A stretch of 64,000 bases of DNA from Taxillus chinensis (lineage: Eukaryota > Streptophyta > Magnoliopsida > Santalales > Loranthaceae), in contig CM042092.1 of the NCBI GenBank assembly GCA_023512835.1, forward strand, positions 43,542,258 to 43,606,257. The letters run 5' to 3'. The notes beneath the pieces were generated by a model. It worked only from the letters and a program-made list of their open reading frames with translations, had not been told where the DNA came from and made no database searches. The number at the start of each line of letters is the position of its first letter. Positions within the stretch are counted from its first letter, which is position 1. Positions 35,218 through 46,127 of this stretch are shown here, in pieces. The position numbers and the translations under genes were made by a program.

Positions 35218-36720
35218 TCAACAAGCACTGGTGAAGTAAGAAGAAATGCTACTGATGATGCTTCAGAAGACTCAGACCAAGGACTTCCACCTATCTCCGG
35301 ACAAACTATTACGGACATCCATAACTCTGGAGAACCTTCAAATCCGTCCGGACCGGTTAATACTGAAAGCAACAATGCTTGAAGAACTTCCAAGTACTTC
35401 AGGAACTATTCATCTTACGGATACGAATGGTCCGGAAGAAGCTCAACCAACCGATATACAAGATCCACCCAATCGCGCGAGCTTCAAATCAATAATTACT
35501 CACCACCTCTTGCGCAAAACTATAGGTAGACTCGGACCCACCCATCGGATCAAGTGATTGGTGATCCTATGTTGGAGTACGAACCAGGGCTGCCACTTCC
35601 AATCTATGCCTCTACTCGTGTTTTCCATCACAAATAGAGCCGAAGGTTGTGGAAGAAGCCCTTCAAGACTTTGGATTGAAGCTATGCAAGATGAGCTTAA
35701 TCGGTTCAAAAAGAATGAAGTGTGGACGTTAGTACCAAGGCCGAGATGTCAACAAGTCATAGGGAAAGATAATTCACTCATCGTACAAATCTATGTGGAT
35801 GGCATCATTTTTGGATCGTCCAATCCAAAGCTTTGTGAAGAATTTGCAAAGTTGATGACCGGCAAATCTGAAATGAGCATGATGGGAGAACTAACGTATT
35901 TCCTTGGAATCGTCATCAACCAAGCGAAGTACACACGAGACTTAATCAAGAAGTTCGGAATGCGTAACTCATCTCCCGTACAAACTCCCATGCCCATTAG
36001 TGCCAAGTTAGATCCTGATCTTGACGGCGAATCTGTAAATGTAACCGAATACAGAGGAATGATTGGATCATTGTTGTACCTTACTGCAAGTCGCCCAGAT
36101 ATAATGTTTAAAACTTGCATTTGCGCAAGATATCAGGCGAATCCCAAAGAGTCACACATGCTTCATCTGAAACGGATATTGCGATATTTAAAAGGGACAG
36201 TGAATTTGGGACTTTGGTACCCAAAGGAGTCCAACTTCTCCTTATTCGGTTATTCAGATGCTGATTTTGCCGGATGTCGCATCGACAGGAAGAGCACTAG
36301 CAGTACTTGTAAGTTTCTAGGAAACAGATTGATTTCATGGTTCAGTAAGAAGCAGAATTCCGTATCTACTTCTACTGCTGAGGCAAAATATATAGCTGTT
36401 GGGAGTTGCTGCGCTCAGCTACTCTGGATGCAAAGTCAACTTACTGACTACGGTTTCAACATGACATCTATTCATCTGTACTGCGATAACACTAGTGTCA
36501 TTGCCATCAGCAACAATCCTGTGATGCACCCAAAGACCAAGCACATTGAAGTCAGGTATCACTTCATCCGAGATCGTGTTCTTAAAAAGCACATATCTCT
36601 CGAACATGTTGCTACGGATGATCAACTCGCAGACATACTCACCAAGCCCCTACCTGATGCAAGATTTTCTCGAACTTCTCCTTAAATTAGGTATGCTTGA
36701 TCTATCTCGCATAGTTTCTA
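35218..36720 (+). pseudogene. Element A reverse transcriptase and RNase H (deleted core)
   Basis: RT starts around 35620. After QQVIG (about 35762) roughly 140 codons present in B (44729-45150) are missing, in frame, so the palm core with its first catalytic Asp is gone. The catalytic YVDD reads YVDG at about 35792-35803. The RNase H part is well kept: [53 protein letters not shown] one-base loss near 36675 breaks the last residues (LKLGMLDLS). Confidence 0.9.
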
Positions 36721-38412
36721 CTTTATAATTCCAACAGTACTTCTTTCAGAACATGCATCGCATTTATAATGCACATTTGACACCAACTGTTTCTCATGCT
36801 AATTATTTTTACTTGTGTCATGCATTTTGTTTCTGATAATTTTCTCATATGTTCATACTGGGAGGATGCTTGCGTTTCCCGACTGAAGTTGTTTAAGCCA
36901 ACATAATTAAAATGTATATAAATAACCTCTTTAGGATTTCATAATTTTAATCTCCACTCATCACCACATGACAAATGTTGTTTCATATTAATTGCTCTAT
37001 TAACTTGTATGGTTGAAGAAATGAAATGGGTTAGCTTGGAATGCCTGGTGGATGTACTCACATCCACAGTCGATTAGCTTCTGAAGTGTAGTTTCCTAAT
37101 GGGTAAACAACGCTGTCTCATGATCTAAATTCTTTAAACAAGAAATGACCATCGAGAGGATCGCATGATCTACGGGGGAGAAAATGCTTTATTTATTATC
37201 CAAGTAATACCCCCGTATATGTCTCGTGACCTCTTTCCTAGCTGTATATTCGAGGGGAGTCTATCACTGAGAGGATCGCATGATCAAAGGGGGAGCAATA
37301 GCTATCTATTACCTCTGTAATGACCCCCTAATATGTCTCGGATGCTCTTTCCTCTAAACTCTCACTTCCGGATCTAACTGGACATGCATTGTTGAATCAG
37401 AATTGTGGCATGATTGGATGTTTTTCTTTCTTCAATCGTGCATTTTAATCGGATAATCATTTGCTTGCTTTTGACATGTGTTCATTTCTTTAGTTTCACT
37501 CATGAATCCTAATTTGGACAAATCATATGATTTTTAATTAATCTTAGCTACGTCGTTCAGTAGGAAGGTTTCGCTATGTTGACCAATATGAACTTGTGTG
37601 TTTATTATCTGACATATGCCTTGATTCAGTAACAATGATCATTCTCTTGTATGTTTGTGTCTATTACATTCCTTTTCAATGCATTAAGTTTTGGTTCTCA
37701 TTAGTTCGGATTACGTTGCTCTTCAATAGACTATTTGTTCATATCTCGTACTAATTCCTTCCTGTAGAGCTTCCTGTTCTTTTAGTTTATTTTCGCGAAG
37801 TTACAGGTTCAGATTCTCTTTGCAACTTTATCGATATATCTTGTCTATAGTCTCGGATTTGAAGTGTTGTAGTACTTCTCTTCTCTTAGACTTCACGACA
37901 GCAAAGGAATCTACTTCTCTCTTACAACACTCTGTTTCTCCGGACACGGTTTACTTTTTATCCGGATGATCTTATCTCGGATATTGTATACTCCGGATGG
38001 TCATCGGTTCATTCCTCCTGACTCTTGGAACTCTCAAATAGCGATAATTCATGTATTATTCTATATCGCGTGCTTTTGAGGAGGAATAATGATGGTCCAT
38101 TAAATGCATGTCTCGGGATGCACACACTTCCCAAAGAAGGCAAATAGCTATTATCATTCCCTGGTCATGTCGTCTCCACATCATCTCTATATCTGGAGGC
38201 GCACCGCTATCAAGACTAATGACATTAGCCTATCAAGCGGTTCACTGTTCCACTCGCTTAATCCCTAGACCCGCTGACAATTACGGACTAGGTCTTATAT
38301 ATCCTGGACATTCCTGCGCAGCGCAAGTTTACATTTTCCAAATCCCTAAAACCCTCGTCGCTCCTTCAATCCCCAAGACCTCTCCTCCTTCTCCTCTCAA
38401 TCTTTCTCTCAA
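36721..38412 (+). other. Element A spacer between pol and the extra ORF
   Basis: 1.7 kb, conserved in order with element B (46128-47819), with no coding frame. It holds a two-unit GAGAGGATCGCATGATC...GGGGGAG repeat (37154-37345). TATATAT at 38296-38302 lies 117 bp before the extra ORF's ATG. In B the equivalent TATATAA (47703-47709) is at the same distance. A separate promoter for the extra ORF is an inference. Confidence 0.6.
37154..37345 (+). repeat. Two-unit GAGAGGATCGCATGATC repeat in element A spacer
   Basis: Units start at 37154 and 37269. Each has GAGAGGATCGCATGATC, a GGGGGAG tract, a short AT-rich stretch and CCCCC/CCCCCTA followed by ATATGTCTCG. A GGGGGA...CCCCC pairing within a unit could form a stem. 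Element B has the same pair at about 46557-46745. Confidence 0.75.
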
Positions 38413-39500
38413 ATGGCATGTCACGCCCCGAATTTCCAACCCGAGGAAACCGGTCCGTGACTCCCCCTTTACCCACGGGGTGGAGAAGGGGATAGGATAC
38501 AATACTCCCATACAGGACATCATACACTACACAATCCGTTATTCGAAAAGGCAAAATCATAAATTTATTAAATTCAAATTAGGATAAACGTTGACAAATC
38601 CACATGCCTTTATTACAATAAAATCCACTTTACAATATCTCCCCACTGGGGTACAAAGCCTTTCAAAAACAATAATACAAATAACATTAATCAAAACCAC
38701 AAACAGAACTGTTGTCCACCTTGGCGTTCCCACCTAACGCCTGTAGGTCCCTGAGAAAAACAGAACACAGTAGGAGGGGTGAGCAACCACGGTTCAGGTA
38801 GGGATCAAGTCTCCCCAACCCATCCCATGCACCTAACCACTACATAAGAACGTTTACTAGTGCAGTGTCGTGGCAGTAGTAAATACAAGTAAAGCACACC
38901 ACTCAAATGGGTGCAACCACAGCCTCAGCCACACTGGCTCCATAGCCTCACAGGCTACCAAGTTCACAGCCTTCCAGGCTAACATTTTAACTGCCTCTCG
39001 GGCAAATATTTAACCACCTCTCAGGCAAATGTTTAACCGCCTCTCAAGCAAATGTTTAACCGCCTCTCAGGAAAATAGTTTAACCGCCTCTCAGGAAAAT
39101 GGTTCCCACAGCCTCTCAGGCTAACAATCATACAATCAAACACATAACATACATTTCTGCCACACATGCATAGAATCAAACACATGGCATGCGCATAATC
39201 ACGGGTTCTCAAACTCAGCCACACGGGCCATAAAATCAAACACATAGCATGCATAGCCACATAGGCATAATCTCAGACACATGACATGCATAGTCACTCA
39301 GGCATATTATCAAACACATAACATGTGTGGCCTCACAGGCATAATATCAAACACTTAACATGCATGGCCTCACAGGCATAATATCAAACACTTAACATGC
39401 GTGCATACTTGCACAGGATAGCAAACATCCACATAGGAAATAACATCAAACATGCCATTTAAGGCCAACATTCATATAGGGAGTCACACCTATATGAATT

Positions 39501-39503
<3 letters not shown>

Positions 39504-39542
<39 letters not shown>
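39504..39542. repeat. (AT)n microsatellite
   Basis: About 19 AT units within the gypsy solo LTR. Confidence 0.95.
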
Positions 39543-39546
<4 letters not shown>

Positions 39547-39695
39547 CAACAACGTTAATACTCGACAGATTATCCACCACAGGGTCTAACCCCAGAATGG
39601 GTACTAGAAGAGACAGAACCCCTACCTCTGGAAGATCCTCCCACGCTAGATGCCGTCCACCCACGCCAGATACTCCAGTGGCAACCAGGAGCTCT

Positions 39696-39698
<3 letters not shown>

Positions 39699-39739
<41 letters not shown>
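39699..39739. repeat. (TC)n microsatellite
   Basis: About 20 TC units. It is the inverted counterpart of the (AG)n at 22120-22198, so it was present in the ancestral LTR leader and then differed in length. Confidence 0.95.
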
Positions 39740-39742
<3 letters not shown>

Positions 39743-42700
39743 GACGGCTGCAGTGGCTAACCAAAAGAAGAACCCTAAACCTAAGAGACCTCCACCTCTT
39801 TATAGACATCATAACATCAAAATGACGTAGTTTTGATTAAGTGAATCCCAACATCTACAACCTTCCCGCATCCACACAAGACAAAATACCCACAATTCAA
39901 ACATGGTCCTTTGGGAAAAGATTACTAGAATAAAAAAAACTAAGGTGATGGTGCAAAAATATGGCTACACGCCATAATGCACGTCATATCCCCATATGAC
40001 GTGTAGCTCCAAATGATGTGAAATTCTACCCCAAGCTTCCTTGAATCATGTAGAAGGCAGGCATGCAATAAAAACCTTGCACGTCATAATGCCCCATATC
40101 ACGTGCACTCTATTTCTGCCTCCCTAGGCTGCCTTCTTTCGTCAAAAGTTCCCTATTTGGTAAATAAAATGATTTGGCTGAAGTTCATGAGTAGAAGTTC
40201 CCCAAAAACTAGAAAATTGCCACTCAAAAGGCAAAACCGTGACTAACTCCACATGGGTCATTACATGGCACCCAAAACTTCTCTTTCCGGCATTAATCTC
40301 GGCCATCTAGTTGATTGGGGCGTTGTCACCGATCCTCCGGCTTGGTTTCTGGAACTCTGCCCACTCCTGGAAGCCTCTGACATCCTGAACCTGATCTCCA
40401 ATCCTGTCGATCTTCTTATTGAAGACATTCTTGAGTTCTACCAACGGATCCGCTGCACCACTGACTCCATTATCTCCTACGTCCGCGGTGAATCCATATT
40501 GATCACCCCTGCAATCCTCCGCATCGCTCTCAATCTACCTCCTGGTGATCCTCAACACCCGGATGCTAAGACAATGGCTGCTTCCATGGGTTGCTCCTAT
40601 AAAAGGAAGGAGTAAAAAATGAAGTCTTTCCAAGGTCGCTACCGATGTATGGCGACCATACTGAGCCGATGTCTCTTGGCTCGTACAACTGCTCTAGACT
40701 CTGTCCCGTACGACCTTCTATTGGCTATGTATGGAGTCTTTGAGGGTCTCCCTATGGACTGGGGGACATTCTTGTTCCGACTGCTAAAGAACGGTCCAAA
40801 GAGCCATTCTTTCGGGAGGATACTCAGCGGTGTCTTCCTGGCATCTACATCCGGCCCATTTTGCCCGATATGATGCTATTCCTTTCCCTCAGGCTTATTA
40901 TCTTCGCCACCTTACGCCTGATAGGAACATGATGGCCCGCCGTCCATCTACTGCTCTTCGCCTTCTTCTTGCCTCGGAATAATAGGGTAGCTCGATTGGT
41001 GACCCCTCCGACAGTCGTGCCCCCGAAGTCAGCTCTGCTCACCGGTCCCCCCGGATTTGGTCCGTTGCTGCCCCTTCCATCTCTCGAGCCTCCCAGCACA
41101 GCGTCCGTGTTGACCCCTCTGAGGTTACGGGACCTTCTCAGCCCAGTTTACCTAAGGCTGTTTCCCTAGCACCCTCCGTTGCGGATGTCCCCACTCCTTC
41201 CACTTCCGCTTTGTTGATGCCGCAGTTGATACTACAGTTGCCACTGCCGTCGCTGATGTCTCAGAATCTCTTCCAGAAGCTCCTTTGCCTCCCCTACCTC
41301 AACCCCGAGACTACCTCAACCATCTCTCCGCTGACACCTTAACGGACCTATGGTTCCGTTTTAGCCTCGCCTGCACTGCCTCCATCCCCGACAAACGATA
41401 TCATGGTGTTTTATGCCAAACACACCCACACCCCGGAGGCTATGATCGTCTGGAATCTGGACCATGGCTTTCTTACGCTTGCTCACATTTCAGACGTTCC
41501 CTAAGCTATCTCCTCCGAAAAGGCCCATGACGCATGGGTTCCCTCCCCTGCTGATGCTCGGTCCGCCTCTCCTGCAGCTGCTATCCCTATTGTTGATCTC
41601 TCTGGTCAAAGTGGCTCTGCTGCTCTGGAAGCCTCTGATGCTCCGGATGCCCCCTCTGCTACTGCTGCTGACTCCTCTGCCCAGCGCACACCTGCACCTA
41701 TTCCTGCCAGGGAGTCCTCCAAAGCTCTAGAGTTGGCGCTTGGACGTGCCTCATTTGGCACGATTCACTCTGATGTTGTGCTGTCTGCTTAGCTGGACTG
41801 TCACGCCCAAGCCCAAACCGCCCAAATTTCTGCCATCGCCGCTAAGTTTGATGCCCTCGGTGCCCAACTCCTCTCCGCCTTAACCGACTCTTCCACCTCC
41901 ATCGAGCAAAAGATAGACCTTGTCACCTTGTCCGTCCATTCTCTGTCTACCTCTTTTGTGGACTTGGCCCACACGATGGCTCGTCCTCCTCCCGTACCTC
42001 GCCAATCTGCCCAACCGGGGGAGAAAGTGTCATCTGATCCTCCTGCACCTCCCCAACTCATGTTGAAAAGTGGTCTGCATCCTCACTACTTTCGGGAGTT
42101 ACCATCCCCAAACGCAGCTGCTTCTCTCAGCCCAGCTCTTCAAGTGCAGCTCCTCCTTCGACCTCTCCATCTACAGCGGCTGACACCTTCCTCCCATCAT
42201 ACGCGGATCTTGATCCTCTTGATGAGGATGGAAGTGTTTTTAATGCTATGGCCAGGTATGCTGCGTCAAATGCTGAGCGAAGATGTCTATCTGAGTTGTA
42301 CCCCTTCTCTTCTCAAGACATAAGGACTTCGTTTTAAGACAGGTCTGCTCACCACAAAAGACATAGACAACTTCTCTCGGGCAGTTAAGATGGAGATGAG
42401 GCTGTTTTCGTCCCTATACAAGGACAGACACATGTTTGATATCTTGCCTTGTTGGAATGAAGGGTATCTTTTAGATATAGTCGACATTTAGACCTTCATT
42501 AATGGAACTGCTGAGGATAGTACTCCCTGGAAGACTCTTCAATCTGTCCTCATTTCATACTGGGTCATAACGCCGCACTTCATGCTGGTTGTCTTTATGA
42601 TTCTGTCCAAGCAGCTGATCCTAATTGATTCTCATCAAATTATGGAGCATAATGTTAGTAGGAATCAATTTGAGCCACTGTGTATTCATCTGACGGAAGC

Positions 42701-42971
42701 CGTAAAGCAATCGGGGCTTTATGAAGAAAGGGGCCTGACTTCGTTGGGTCCAACTGAAAAGCTGAAGACGATGATCCGGGGCAAGAAGCTAGTGCCACAA
42801 TAGCCCGATGGAGATAGTTGCGGAGCCTTTGTCTGTTTCTTCATCAAATCTATTGTCAAGGTGGATAAAAACTGGAACAACATCCAAGCCTACACAATGA
42901 AGTAGACAACGGAGCTTAGAGAGAAGGCGGCAACGATGATCTTCAAGTATAGTAAGCCTTATGTACGTTAA

Positions 42972-43114
42972 TAAAAATTTTGTATAAAGACTGAATTGTA
43001 CTTTGTTGCTGGTTAATGAAAATGGAGGTGATTTCTATTTTGTATGTTATCTTTTTGCGTTGCTTACCCGATTAGATTACAAAGGGTTTGGGCATATCCA
43101 TAATTGGGGGAGAT
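42972..43114 (+). other. Element A 3' UTR and polypurine tract
   Basis: Non-coding; TTGGGGGAGAT (43104-43114) abuts the 3' LTR and is the probable polypurine tract. Confidence 0.75.
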
Positions 43115-44538
43115 TGTTGGATCAAGCCCAGAATTTGGATAATCTTGATAAAGCCTTATATAATTTGATTTGAGACCTTTGTTGTTTTGTCTTAAGTCAT
43201 TGCAGAAGATATGATCTTCATCCGGATCTACACTCGTGAGAGCAAAGCTAAGGATAGGATACATAATCCTGATCCAGGTGAGGATGAGAGTCGTCAAACA
43301 CTTGGTATATAACCAAGTCTCTACTTCATACGGACTAAGGATCATTCATGCGGACTAAGAACCTAAAAGCTACGGACTAAGAAATCCGCACCTAATACTT
43401 TAAATGGACTAAGTCAAATAAGATGCGGAGTAAGAATCTTAGTTTACAAAGTCACACGGAGTAAGAGACTCGTCACGGAGTTAAAAAGTTAAGTCTTCCA
43501 CTCAACCGGACTAAAGTAAAGAAGACACAGAGTAAGGAATCCGAGTCTTCCATACATGCAGAGTAAGGAAGTACTTCTACGGAATAAAGACTTGAGTCTT
43601 TATTCGCACGGAGTAAGAAAACTAGATGTGGAGTAAGGAATCCAAACCACTCACTCATGCGGAGTAGGGATGTGCTGATACGGAGTAAGCCATCCGTTCC
43701 TTTAACTCATGCGGAGTAAGGAAACTAGATGCGGAGTAAGGAAGCGTTGATGCGGAGTAAGCACTCTGACCTTCTCTTTCGTACGGAGTAAGGAAGCGCT
43801 TACACGGAATAAGGATTCCAGGCCAAATTGATACGGAGTAAGCAATCGGTATTACGGAGTAAGGATCCGAGCTTAGTTTAAGCACGAAGTAAGGAACCTT
43901 ACACTGGATTCAAGAAGACACTACTTCAACTTATCTCTTCGTATTCAAAGTCACCAGCTCGCTGCTTCTCGATGTAAGACAAACTTGTTGAGAACCTAAA
44001 GCATCTTACACGTGGATCATCCGGATATGTGGACACAACTTTAACTACACTTGGGAACTTACAAAGACTCTTATGCGTTGCAAACCCAAGATCTTGAAGA
44101 CCACATCCGCAGCAATTGAGGCAGAGAGATTTCCGAGAGACAGTAAATGTGCACAATGTCCGGAACAACAAGTTCCAAGGTTGTCTCTTGTGGATGTCGC
44201 TATAAATAGCAAGAGTTCTACACTTTATTAAAGTAAATAAGTGAACATGTAATAGTTTTGTGTATGTACCAAAGCTCAATGAGATCATAGAGGCTAGCGT
44301 GTGAGTACTTGTAGACAGAGTGTTAAAGAGTTGTTATGTAGGTCTAAAAGCTTTCAAGCTTTAGTCTGCTTCCATTTTGTTGTAGTTATCATACTGATAA
44401 TAAAATAAAATACTTCCACTATCTGGTTATCTTCCGCATTGATTTTATCTCTTAACCAGATAAGTGTTGTGCCAAAGAGTTAGAAAAGAGTTTCGATAAG
44501 AGCCTATTCACCCCCCTCTAGGCTCCAAGGGACCAACA
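43115..44538 (+). repeat. Element A 3' LTR
   Basis: 1424 bp, TGTTGGATCAAGCCCAGAAT to GGCTCCAAGGGACCAACA, with the full CGGAGTAAGGA-type array (about 43330-43900). It is longer than the 5' LTR because the latter lost an internal block. Confidence 0.92.
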
Positions 44539-46127
44539 GTAAGAACGAGGGCAGCCACCTCTAACTTGTGCCTCTACTCGTGTTTCCTATCTCAGATAGA
44601 GCCAAAGGTCGTGGATGAAGCCCTTCAAGACTCATACTGGATAGACGCTATGCAAGAAGAGCTTAATCAATTCAAGAGGAACGATGTGTGGACGTTAGTA
44701 CTAGGGCCAAGATTGCAACAAGTCATAAGAGTCAAATGGGTTTTCTAAAATAAATTGGATACTAATGGAATAGTAATCCAGAACAAAGCACGACTGGTAG
44801 CCAAAGGATATCGGCAAGAAGAAGGCATTGATTATGACGAAACCTTTACTCTAGTAGCTAGACTTGAGGTGATCTGAATGTTCCTGGCGTATGCTTCATA
44901 TGAAAACTTTATAGTTTATCAAATGGACGTCAAGAGTGCTTTTCTAAATAGAGATCTTCAGGAGGAGGTCTATGTTGAACAACCTCCGGGCTTTGTTGAA
45001 CACAATCCGAATATATGGTATATAAACTACGGAAAGCTTTGTACGGATTAAAGCAAGCTCCAAGAGCCTGGTATGACACACTGTCGAATTCTTGCTTGAA
45101 CACAATTTCAGAAAAGGGAAGATAGACAACACTCTATTTCTACGGAAAGAGAAAGATCATTCTCTGATTGTACAAATCTATGTGGATGACATCATTTTCA
45201 GATCATCAAATCCGAAGCTTTGTGAAGAGTTTGCGAAGTTTATAACTGACAAACTTGAAATGAGCATGATGGGAGAATTAACTTACTTCCTTGGGATAGA
45301 GGTTAAACAAATGAAGGATGGAATATTTATCAACCAAGCGAAGTAAACATGGGACTTAATCAAGAAGTTTGGAATGCAAAACTCAACCCTCGTGGAGATT
45401 CCCATGCCGGCCCGGTGCCAAGTTAGATCCTGATCTTAACGGAGAATCGGTAAATGTGACTGAATACAGAGGGATGATAGGATCATTGCCGTACCTTAAA
45501 GCAAGTCGCCCGGATATAATGTTTGCAACTTGCATTTGTGCAAGATATCAGGCAAATCCCAAAGAGTCACACATGCTTCATGTGAAATGGATATTGCGGT
45601 ATTTAAAAGGGACAGTGAATTTGGGACTCTGGTATCCAAAGGAGTCCAACTTCTCTTTATCTAGATATTCAGATGCTGATTTTGCCGGATGTCGCATCGT
45701 GAGGAAAAGCACTAGCAATACTTGTTAGTTCCTTGGAAATAGATTGATTTTTTGGTTCAGTAAGAAGCAGAATTCCATATAAACCTCTACTGCTGAGGCG
45801 GAATATATAGCTGCTGCAATTTGCTGTGCACAGCTTCTCTGGATGCAAAGTCAACTTAGTGACTACGGGTTTAACATGACCTCTGTTCCACTGTACTGCG
45901 ACAATACCAGTGTGATTGCCATCAGCAACAATCCTGTTATGCACCCAAAAACAAAGCACATTGAAGTCAGATATCATTTCATCCGAGATCATGTTCTCAA
46001 AAAGCACATATCTCTCGAACATGTTGCTATGGATGATTAACTCGCAGACATACTCACTAAGCCCCTTCCTGATGCAAGATTTTCTGAGCTTTTCCTTAAA
46101 TTAGGTATGCTTGACCTATCTGCATAG
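44539..46127 (+). pseudogene. Element B reverse transcriptase and RNase H (broken)
   Basis: Resumes after element A with ARTRAAT-like sequence and LSQIEPKVVDEALQDSYWID. RT motifs: [40 protein letters not shown] and the intact YVDDIIF at about 45178. The thumb region contains MTGELTYFLGIEVKQ-like sequence. RNase H: SDADFAGCRIVRKS, YCDNTSVIAISNNPVMHPK, ending LKLGMLDLSA and TAG at 46125-46127. Stops at about 44746, 44876, 45344, 45728 and 46038, plus a frameshift near 45010. It keeps the RT core that A has lost. Confidence 0.9.

Larger units (their letters stand above)
38419..40265 (-). mobile_element. Ty3/gypsy solo LTR in element A
   Basis: 1847 bp, inverted relative to element A: TGTCACGCCCCGAATTTCCA to CACATGGGTCATTACA, the reverse of the 21447-23310 LTR. 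The target duplication TGGCA is exact (38414-38418 and 40266-40270). The empty site is seen in element B at 47820-47825. It contains the inverted palindrome block (39817-39836), a TATA box on the minus strand (about 39796-39803), a TC run and an AT run. Confidence 0.93.
38413..42971 (+). pseudogene. Element A extra ORF: plant-transposon-type domain plus Ulp1-like protease (split by a gypsy LTR)
   Basis: Starts ATGGCA (38413), interrupted by the solo LTR 38419-40265, and continues at 40271. N-terminal part (to about 40870) reads MAPKTSLSGINLGHLVDWGV, WFLELCPLLEASDILNLI, YQRIRCTTDSI and MATILSRCLLARTTALDSVPYDLLLAMYGVFEG, similar to the plant transposon/mobile domains found in transposon-linked Ulp1 proteins. 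The middle (41000-42350) is Pro/Ser/Ala-rich and frameshifted. The C-terminal part (42500-42971) has the C48 cysteine protease layout: HFMLVV (His 42576-42578), LILIDS (Asp 42627-42629), Gln 42798-42800 and PDGDSCGAFV (Cys 42819-42821). In-frame TAGs at 42801 and 42904 and other breaks make it non-functional. Domain naming is from motif recognition, not a search. Confidence 0.7.
30338..44538 (+). mobile_element. Element A: Ty1/copia retrotransposon with an extra 3' ORF
   Basis: 14.2 kb including a 1.85-kb gypsy solo LTR. Order: 5' LTR 30338-31416; primer site 31419-31430; gag; protease and integrase; RT and RNase H to about 36720; 1.7-kb spacer; extra ORF 38413-42971; polypurine tract about 43103-43114; 3' LTR 43115-44538. 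The 5-bp target duplication GTAAG is exact (30333-30337 and 44539-44543), and element B pol continues across it. Confidence 0.92.

Noticed and set aside
40271..42971. A host SUMO protease gene between elements
   Set aside because: The N-terminal half recurs in element B at the same place after pol, and the region lies within element A's LTRs, so it belongs to the retrotransposon.
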